Shown: in pieces, positions 31,891 through 38,767 of the stretch
Layout of the letters: the number at the start of each line of letters is the position of its first letter
Numbering within the stretch: position 1 is the stretch's first letter
Assembly: GCA_050249615.1 (NCBI GenBank)
Contig: JBFWQE010000041.1
Span: 1-38,767 of the forward strand
Length of the DNA: 38,767 nucleotides
DNA from: VFZN01 sp050249615
GTDB taxonomy: Bacteria; Acidobacteriota; Vicinamibacteria; Vicinamibacterales; UBA2999
Direction of reading: 5' to 3'
Position numbers and translations under genes: made by a program
Notes under the pieces: model-generated
Databases searched by the model: none
Told to the model about the DNA's origin: nothing
What the model saw: the letters and a program-made list of their open reading frames with translations, nothing else

Positions 31891-32897
31891 CAGGCGTTCT
31901 GCGGGACGGCGTCCTCGTACCCCCGGGGGTGAGACGCGTGCCATCGCCACGCGTGCTGCACGATGGTGTCGAGATCGGCGTAGCGCGGCCGCCAGCCGAG
32001 CGCCTGCTGAATCCTGAGGCTGGAGGCGTAGAGCGCCGCCGGATCCCCGGGCCGCCGCGGCGCGGGCTCCCAGCGCACGGGCTCCCCCACCGCGCGGCTC
32101 ACCGCCTCGATGACCGCCCGCACCGAATGCGGCGAGCCGGTGCCCACGTTGTAGGCCGCAGAGGGCGCGCCGCCGGCGAGCGCCGCCAGGGCCCGGACGT
32201 GCGCGTCCGCGAGGTCGCAGACGTGGATGTAATCGCGCAGGCACGTGCCGTCCGCCGTCGGGTAGTCCTCGCCGAATACCTTGAGCGGCGGGCCGCCGGT
32301 CGCGGCCTGGATGGCGCGGGGGATGAGGTGGATCTCCGGGCTGTGATCCTCGCCGGTCGTGGCGTCCGGATGCGCCCCGGCCGCGTTGAAATAGCGCAGG
32401 GCCACCCACCGGATGCCGTGCGCGCGCTCCACGTGGGGCAGCGCGCGCTCGATGGCCAGCTTCGTCTCACCGTAGGCGTTGATCGGGCGCTGCTCGAGCG
32501 TCTCGTCCATCGGCACCCGCGAAGGCTCGCCATAGGTGGCGCAGGTGGACGAGAACACGAACTGCGTCACGCCCGCCTGGCGCATCGCGTCCAGCACGGA
32601 CAGCGTGCCGGTCACGTTGTTGTAGTAGTAGCCGAGGGGGTTCCCCACCGAGGCCCCGACATCCAGCCACGCGGCGAAGTGCATCACCGCGTCGATGCCG
32701 TGCTCCGTGAGGGCCCGGGCCACCAGCGCCGTGTCGTGCATGTCGCCGACCACCAGCGGCACGCCCTTCGGCACGGCGGCCGCGTGCCCCGCCGACAGGT
32801 TGTCGAGGACGACGATACCGTGCCCCGCCTCCGCCAGCGCCCGGACCGCGTGGCTGCCGATGTACCCCGCGCCGCCAGACACCAGGACGCGCGCCAC
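31890..32897 (-). CDS. galE: UDP-glucose 4-epimerase
   Basis: A 335-residue short-chain dehydrogenase-type sugar epimerase that interconverts UDP-glucose and UDP-galactose. It shows the NAD-binding motif GGAGYIGS at residues 8-15, the Ser in FSSTCATYG, and Tyr142/Lys146 in YGETK. ALRYFNAAGAHPD and YIHVCDLADAHV are typical of GalE. The GTG start has GGGAGG five bases upstream and lies within a few bases of the ugd stop. It feeds precursors to the neighbouring glycosyltransferases. Confidence 0.95.
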   Translation of the reverse strand: MARVLVSGGAGYIGSHAVRALAEAGHGIVVLDNLSAGHAAAVPKGVPLVVGDMHDTALVARALTEHGIDAVMHFAAWLDVGASVGNPLGYYYNNVTGTLSVLDAMRQAGVTQFVFSSTCATYGEPSRVPMDETLEQRPINAYGETKLAIERALPHVERAHGIRWVALRYFNAAGAHPDATTGEDHSPEIHLIPRAIQAATGGPPLKVFGEDYPTADGTCLRDYIHVCDLADAHVRALAALAGGAPSAAYNVGTGSPHSVRAVIEAVSRAVGEPVRWEPAPRRPGDPAALYASSLRIQQALGWRPRYADLDTIVQHAWRWHASHPRGYEDAVPQNA

Positions 32898-32899
32898 CG

Positions 32900-34198
<1,299 letters not shown>

Positions 34199-34252
34199 GC
34201 GAGTTCCGCCCTCTCCGCAGGCCCACCCCCGATCGGGCGCGCCAAAACGACG

Positions 34253-34282
34253 AGCCTACCACCGCCCCTTGAATACTGTCAA
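34253..34282 (-). promoter_or_regulatory. Candidate sigma-70 promoter of ugd
   Basis: On the - strand TTGACA (34282-34277) is followed after 18 bases by TAGGCT (34258-34253), giving a leader of about 50 bases to the ugd ATG. The local AT content is raised compared with the surroundings. A + strand promoter for the glycosyltransferase operon should be in the same 132-bp gap, but I cannot assign one. Confidence 0.5.
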
Positions 34283-34330
34283 CATACTGACACGCAAGGA
34301 CTTGTCGCTTCTGTGGTACCCTCCTCCGGC

Positions 34331-35455
34331 GTGCGCATCCTCGTCGATTACCGTCCGGCCCTCCGGCAGCGGACCGGTGTCGGGGAGTACGTGCACGAGC
34401 TGGTCCGCGCGCTGACGCGGCCTGGCGGGCCCGCCGCGGCAGACGAGGTGGCGCTCTTCACAGCGTCGTGGAAGGATCGCCCCCCGCCGTCGGTGGCCGA
34501 CGAGTTGCCCCGCGTGCGCATGGTCGATTGCCGGGTCCCCACCCGGCCGCTCACCTGGTGCTGGAATCGCCTGGGCTGGCCGCCGATCGAATGGCTGGCC
34601 GGGCCCGCCGACATCGTCCATGCGGCCACACCCGTGGCCATCCCGGCCCGTCGGGCCGCCTCGATCCTGACGATCCACGACCTGCACTTCCTGCGGCACC
34701 CGGAGAGAATGTCGGCCGAGATGCGCCGCGACTTTCCAGGCCTCGTCCGCCGCCATGCCTCGGCGGCGCCGGCCATCGTCGTGTCCTCCGCCTATACCGC
34801 AGCCGACGTCGAACGCACGCTCGGGGTGCCGCCGGCGCGCATCCACCTGTGCCCGCCGGGGGCGCCCCCCTGGGCCGAAGCGGTCCGGACCGCCCGGGCC
34901 GGGCAGGCGCCGGCACACATCCTGTTCGTCGGCACGCTCGAGCCGCGGAAGAACGTCGGGGTACTGCTCGATGCCTACGCGCGGCTGCGCGCCCACCTGC
35001 CAGGGGCGCCGCCGCTGATCCTGGCCGGTGGCCTGCCGCCGGGCGCGGCGGCCTGGCAGGAGCGCGCCGCGCGGCCGCCCCTGGCGGGTCACGTGCGCCT
35101 GGCCGGCTACGTGAGCGAGGCGGAGCGGCAGGCCTTGTTCGCCGGCGCGCACATGCTGGTGCTGCCGTCGCTCGACGAGGGCTTCGGGCTCCCGGTCCTC
35201 GAGGCCATGGCCAGCGGCGTGCCGGTGGTCGTTTCCTCCGGCGGATCGCTGCCCGAGGTGGCGGGCGACGCAGCGACACCGGTCGATCCCGCCGACGTGG
35301 ACGGCTTTGCCGGTGCCATGGCGCGGCTGCTGGATGCGGACGCCGCTCGCGAGGCGTCGGCGCGCGGGCTGGCGCGTGCCGCCTCGTTCAGCTGGGACAC
35401 CTGCGCCACGAGGGTGCGCGCCGCGTATGCCGTTGCCGCGGAGGCCCACGCGTGA
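34331..35455 (+). CDS. Family 4 glycosyltransferase (first of cluster)
   Basis: A 374-residue GT-B glycosyltransferase of the GT4 type, likely building a surface polysaccharide. The N-terminal start RILVDYRPALRQRTGVGEYV resembles those of its two GT4 neighbours, which supports the GTG at 34331. HDLHFLRHPE, ILFVGTLEPRKNVGVLL and the nucleotide-sugar E-x7-E motif in DEGFGLPVLEAMASG are seen. No signal or membrane span. It overlaps the next gene by four bases (GTGA). Confidence 0.88.
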   Translation: MRILVDYRPALRQRTGVGEYVHELVRALTRPGGPAAADEVALFTASWKDRPPPSVADELPRVRMVDCRVPTRPLTWCWNRLGWPPIEWLAGPADIVHAATPVAIPARRAASILTIHDLHFLRHPERMSAEMRRDFPGLVRRHASAAPAIVVSSAYTAADVERTLGVPPARIHLCPPGAPPWAEAVRTARAGQAPAHILFVGTLEPRKNVGVLLDAYARLRAHLPGAPPLILAGGLPPGAAAWQERAARPPLAGHVRLAGYVSEAERQALFAGAHMLVLPSLDEGFGLPVLEAMASGVPVVVSSGGSLPEVAGDAATPVDPADVDGFAGAMARLLDADAAREASARGLARAASFSWDTCATRVRAAYAVAAEAHA

Positions 35456-36549
35456 AGGTGGCCGTCGACGCCCGGGAGCTGTGCGGGAGGAGCACCGGCG
35501 TGGGCCGCTACCTCCACGAGATCCTCACCGAGTGGGGCGTGTCGCCCGATGCCCGCCGCCATGACTGGATGCTCTACGCCCCGTCGGCACCGCGCGTGCC
35601 GCAGGCGTTTGCCGGACGCGTCCGCGTGCTGCCGGGAGACGGCGGCACCGCGTGGGAGCAGTGGACGCTGGCGCGGGCGCTGGCCGCGGATCGTCCAGAT
35701 CTGCTGTTCGCGCCGGGCTACACGGCGCCCCTGACAGCGCCCTGCCCCGTCGCCCTGACCATCCACGATGTCTCGTTCGTGGCGCATCCGGAGTGGTTCT
35801 CCGCGCGCGAAGGGCTGCGGCGCCGCGTCATCACCACGTGGAGCGCGCGCCGGGCGCGCATCATCCTGACGATGTCGGAGTTCTCGAAGCGGGAGATCAC
35901 GACGCGGCTGGCCCAGCCCGAGGGGCGTGTGAGGGTCGTCTACCTCGGCACGCGTGCCAGGCCCGCGGCCGACATGGGCCGGGCGCGGGAGCCGATGGTC
36001 CTTTACGTCGGGTCCATCTTCGAGCGGCGCCACGTGGACCTGCTCGTCGATGCCTTCGCGGAGGCCGTCGCCCCGGCCCTCCCCGACGCGCGGCTGGAGA
36101 TCGTCGGCGAGAACCGGTTGCCACCGCACGCGCGTCTCGAGCACGGGCTCGACCGCCGCCCCCCTGACGTGCGATCGCGCGTGCGGTTCCGGTCGTATGT
36201 GGACGAGGCCACCCTGCAGGACCTGTACGCCCGCGCGTCGGTGTTCGCGTTCCTGTCGGAGTACGAGGGCTTCGGGCTGACGCCCATCGAGGCGCTGGTG
36301 GCCGGTGCCGCGCCGGTGGTGCTGGACACGGAGGTGGCGCGCGAGATCTACGGCGACGCGGCCCGATACGTGGCACTGGGCCCAGGCACGCGCGAGGACC
36401 TCGGCCGCGTCCTCATCGAGTTGCTCGGCCACCCGGAGGCGCGCGCGGCGGTGCTGGCGCAGCGGCCCGCCATCCTCTCGCGCTACGATTGGTCACGAAC
36501 GGCGGCCGCCACCCTGGCCGCCCTCGAGGAAGCCGCTGGTGCCCGCTGA
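35452..36549 (+). CDS. Family 4 glycosyltransferase (second of cluster)
   Basis: A 365-residue GT4-type enzyme. It begins KVAVDARELCGRSTGVGRYL, has IHDVSFVAHPEWFSAREG, LYVGSIFERRHVDLLVDAF and the E-x7-E motif in YEGFGLTPIEALVAG. The GTG start is coupled to the previous stop. It resembles its neighbours at the N-terminus and in the C-terminal domain, so duplication within the cluster is plausible. Sugar specificity is not visible. Confidence 0.88.
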   Translation: MKVAVDARELCGRSTGVGRYLHEILTEWGVSPDARRHDWMLYAPSAPRVPQAFAGRVRVLPGDGGTAWEQWTLARALAADRPDLLFAPGYTAPLTAPCPVALTIHDVSFVAHPEWFSAREGLRRRVITTWSARRARIILTMSEFSKREITTRLAQPEGRVRVVYLGTRARPAADMGRAREPMVLYVGSIFERRHVDLLVDAFAEAVAPALPDARLEIVGENRLPPHARLEHGLDRRPPDVRSRVRFRSYVDEATLQDLYARASVFAFLSEYEGFGLTPIEALVAGAAPVVLDTEVAREIYGDAARYVALGPGTREDLGRVLIELLGHPEARAAVLAQRPAILSRYDWSRTAAATLAALEEAAGAR

Positions 36550-37369
36550 TTCCCCCACCCTGGCCATCGTCGTCGTGACGTACAACTCGCGCGCGGAAAT
36601 CGGCGAGTGCCTCGATTCGGTGGTCGGCCGGACGGCGCCGTACGAAGCGGAGGTCGTGGTCGTCGACAACCAGTCCACCGACGGCACGCCGGCGCTCGTG
36701 CGCGAGCGCTGGCCGGCAGCGCGGGTAATCGACGCGGGCGGCAACCTCGGCTTCGCGCGCGCCAACAACCTGGGCATTGCCGCCACCGCCAGCGAGTACG
36801 TCCTGCTGCTGAACCCCGACACCATCGTGCCGCCCGGCGCCATCCGGGCCCTGGTGCACGCGCTCGAACAGAACGCCGACGCGGCGGTGGCAGGACCGCG
36901 CCTGGTGGATGGAACGGGCGCCGCCGAGTTGTCGTTCGGACCGGCGATCAGCCCCTGGGGCGAGGTGAAGCAGAAGCTGATGATGATGCTGTACCACCGG
37001 GGCGTCGGCCCCGTGGCGCGCCATGTGGAGCGCCGGAGCCGGGAGGCGGGCGACCGGGCATGGGTGAGCGGCGCGTGCCTGCTGGTTCGGCGGAGCGATC
37101 TCGAGGCCGTCGGCGGGCTCGACGAGCGATTCTTCATGTACACGGAGGACGTGGATCTCTGCACGTCCGTGCGCGCACGCGGCCGTCGCGTGCTGTTCGT
37201 CCCCGCCGCCGAGGTGACGCACCTGCGCGGCCGATCGGCGTCACGCAATCCCGAGACCGAGCGACTGCGCCGGCAGAGCCATCTCGCCTACTACGAGAAG
37301 CACCTTCCGCGCTGGGTGGCCCCGCTGCGCCTCTACCTGCGGCTGACGGGAAAGGCAGCCCATGTCTAG
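36539..37369 (+). CDS. Family 2 glycosyltransferase (rhamnosyltransferase-like)
   Basis: A 276-residue GT-A glycosyltransferase. AIVVVTYNSRAEIGECLDS, VVVDNQSTDGTPALV, NLGFARANNLGI, LLLNPDTIV and DERFFMYTEDVDLC are the usual motifs of WbbL-like bacterial rhamnosyl/galactofuranosyl transferases. The GTG start overlaps the previous gene by 11 bp and the stop overlaps the next by 8 bp. Confidence 0.9.
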   Translation: MPADSPTLAIVVVTYNSRAEIGECLDSVVGRTAPYEAEVVVVDNQSTDGTPALVRERWPAARVIDAGGNLGFARANNLGIAATASEYVLLLNPDTIVPPGAIRALVHALEQNADAAVAGPRLVDGTGAAELSFGPAISPWGEVKQKLMMMLYHRGVGPVARHVERRSREAGDRAWVSGACLLVRRSDLEAVGGLDERFFMYTEDVDLCTSVRARGRRVLFVPAAEVTHLRGRSASRNPETERLRRQSHLAYYEKHLPRWVAPLRLYLRLTGKAAHV

Positions 37370-38477
37370 GGTGGCCATCGACGCGCGCAAGCTGCGCGAC
37401 TTCGGCATCGGCACGTACATCCGCAACATCCTCGTCCAGCTGGATCGGTTGGACCGCGAGAACGACTACGTCATCCTGTGCCGGCCCGGGGACCTCGACC
37501 TGGCCCGGTCGCTGGGACCGCGGTTCCGGCTCGTGCCGGAGACGGCGGGCACCTATTCGGCCGCCGAGCAGATCCGGGTCCCCTGGCGGCTCTGGCGTGA
37601 GCACGTGGACCTGGTGCACGAGCCACACTACGTCCTGCCCCCCGCAACGCGTTGCCGGTCGGTCGTCACCATCCACGACTGCATCCACCTGATGTTCCCG
37701 GAGTACCTGCCCAACCGGCTGGCGCACGCGTACGCGCGCACGTCGATGTGGACGGCCACGCACCAGGCGGCTCGCATCCTGACCGTGTCCGAGGCGTCGA
37801 AGCGCGACATCCTCCATTTCTTCAACGTGCCGCACGAGAAGGTCGAGGTGATCCACAACGCCATCGACGAGCGGTTCCTCACGGCGCCACCCGAGGCCAC
37901 CACCGACCGCGTGCGCCAGCGCTACCAGCTGGATCACCCGTTCGTGCTCTACGTGGGCAACATCCGGCCGCACAAGAACCTGGATCGGCTCATCGACGCG
38001 TTCGGCCGCGCGCGGCCGCGGGGCCCCGAGGGGTTGAAGCTGGTGGTCATCGGCGACGAGGTGTCGAAGTACCCGTCGCTGCGTCAGAGCGTCCACCGCC
38101 ACAAGCTCGACAAGCACGTGCGCTTCCTCGGCTTCCAGCCGCACGAGACCCTCGCGTCGTTCTACCGCCTGGCGTCCGCGTTCGTGTTCCCGTCCCTGTA
38201 CGAGGGCTTCGGCCTGCCGCCGCTCGAAGCCATGGCGTGCGGAACACCGGTGGTAACCTCGAACGTGTCGTCGCTGCCCGAGGTGGCGGGCGATGCCGCG
38301 CTGCTCGTGGACCCGTACAACGTCGAGGCCCTCGCGGAGGGCATCGTCAAGATCCTCACCGACGAAGCCCTGCGCCAGCGAATGATCGTCAGGGGACTCA
38401 CCCGGGCACGCCAGTTCTCCTGGGCCGAGTCGGTGACGCGGATCCACGCGGTGTACGAAGAGGTGTTGCGCCGGTGA
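37362..38477 (+). CDS. Family 4 glycosyltransferase (fourth of cluster)
   Basis: A 371-residue GT4-type enzyme. It begins SRVAIDARKLRDFGIGTYI and has HDCIHLMFPEYLP, LYVGNIRPHKNLDRLIDAF and YEGFGLPPLEAMACG with the E-x7-E motif, followed by SLPEVAGDAALLVDPYN. It overlaps the GT2 gene by eight bases. Its stop is two bases before the nonamer repeat array, which probably marks the end of this transcription unit. Confidence 0.9.
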   Translation: MSRVAIDARKLRDFGIGTYIRNILVQLDRLDRENDYVILCRPGDLDLARSLGPRFRLVPETAGTYSAAEQIRVPWRLWREHVDLVHEPHYVLPPATRCRSVVTIHDCIHLMFPEYLPNRLAHAYARTSMWTATHQAARILTVSEASKRDILHFFNVPHEKVEVIHNAIDERFLTAPPEATTDRVRQRYQLDHPFVLYVGNIRPHKNLDRLIDAFGRARPRGPEGLKLVVIGDEVSKYPSLRQSVHRHKLDKHVRFLGFQPHETLASFYRLASAFVFPSLYEGFGLPPLEAMACGTPVVTSNVSSLPEVAGDAALLVDPYNVEALAEGIVKILTDEALRQRMIVRGLTRARQFSWAESVTRIHAVYEEVLRR

Positions 38478-38479
38478 CC

Positions 38480-38767
38480 GACGCAGATGACGAACGCAGA
38501 TGACGAACGCAGATGACGCAGATGACGCAGATGGCGCAGATGACGCAGATGGCGCAGATCGCGTAGTTGGCGTGGACAAGGCAGACGGGCCAGACCCGAC
38601 AGACCGCACGGATGGTCGGGCATGCAAGTCCGCGCTCGGCGCCCCCGATCATTCCCTCCGCTAGATCATCTGCGTCATCTGCAGCGCCTGCGGTCTCGGC
38701 GGCCATCTGCGTTCTCTGCGCCATCTGCGGCCTATGCGCCTCTGCGGCCTATGCGTTCTTTGCGCCA
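38480..38767. repeat. Nonamer GACGCAGAT / ATCTGCGTC inverted array
   Basis: The left arm (38480-38572) has 9-bp units GACGCAGAT, GACGAACGCAGAT and GGCGCAGAT. The right arm (38664 to the window end) reads the complement: ATCTGCGTC, ATCTGCGCC, ATCTGCGGC, with CTATGCGCC-type variants. The centre, about 38573-38663, holds a few CAGACGGGC-like units and no gene. The array runs off the window. No coding sequence is believed in it; the open frames give Ile/Cys/Ala/Val repeats. Confidence 0.92.

Noticed and set aside
38398..38724. Open frame with Ile-Cys-Ala-Ile/Val repeats at the right end
   Set aside because: Translation of the 9-bp repeat array; not a protein.

Overview
The window is a GC-rich bacterial chromosome segment, apparently from an Acidobacteriota member and perhaps class Vicinamibacteria. 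That placement is inference. It rests on the tandem MacB/FtsX-type permease of the kind common in that phylum, on the yicC-gmk-coaBC-udg-priA gene order, and on the overall gene style. No rRNA gene is present to prove it.

Layout. Positions 1-2725 carry an exported amidohydrolase and a fold-type II PLP lyase. Positions 2726-11231 are one + strand operon: membrane-fusion protein, ABC ATPase, tandem permease, second ABC ATPase, NtrC-type response regulator and histidine kinase. A sigma-54-like promoter lies in front of it. Positions 11539-17013 (- strand) encode a Tat-exported molybdenum hydroxylase of the periplasmic PaoABC type: 2Fe-2S subunit, Mo subunit, and FAD subunit with four Cys. They are followed by a membrane cytochrome b and a small unknown protein. 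Positions 17069-20945 hold inorganic pyrophosphatase, the tRNA-modification enzyme TsaC/Sua5, a DUF3810-like membrane metallopeptidase, a small anchored FnIII protein, tRNA-Pro(GGG) and a MerR-type regulator. Positions 21266-24047 hold der, an HU/IHF protein and a site-2 protease homologue. Positions 24277-34198 are a tight - strand run: ugd, galE, an MsbA-type exporter, yicC, gmk, coaBC, udg4 and priA. Positions 34331-38477 are four overlapping glycosyltransferase genes. With ugd and galE next door they look like a surface polysaccharide locus.

The most unusual content lies between the genes. Many of the longer gaps are filled with short-unit repeats of 7, 8, 9 or 10 bp, or with arrays of small hairpins. 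Several families are laid out as two arms in opposite orientation. In the hairpin family (11229-11547, 17612-17764, and a piece at 88-206) the spacer (GTAGG/GTGGG) and loop (TTC/TTCG) are conserved. The stems change sequence but stay self-complementary. At the ends of convergent genes the repeat itself supplies the TAG stop codon. In the octamer family (5020-5220 and 24056-24250) two 24-nt arms pair completely if G-U pairs are allowed in + strand RNA. This suggests a genome-wide set of structured spacer elements and is the main candidate for an undescribed system here. Function is not shown by the sequence.
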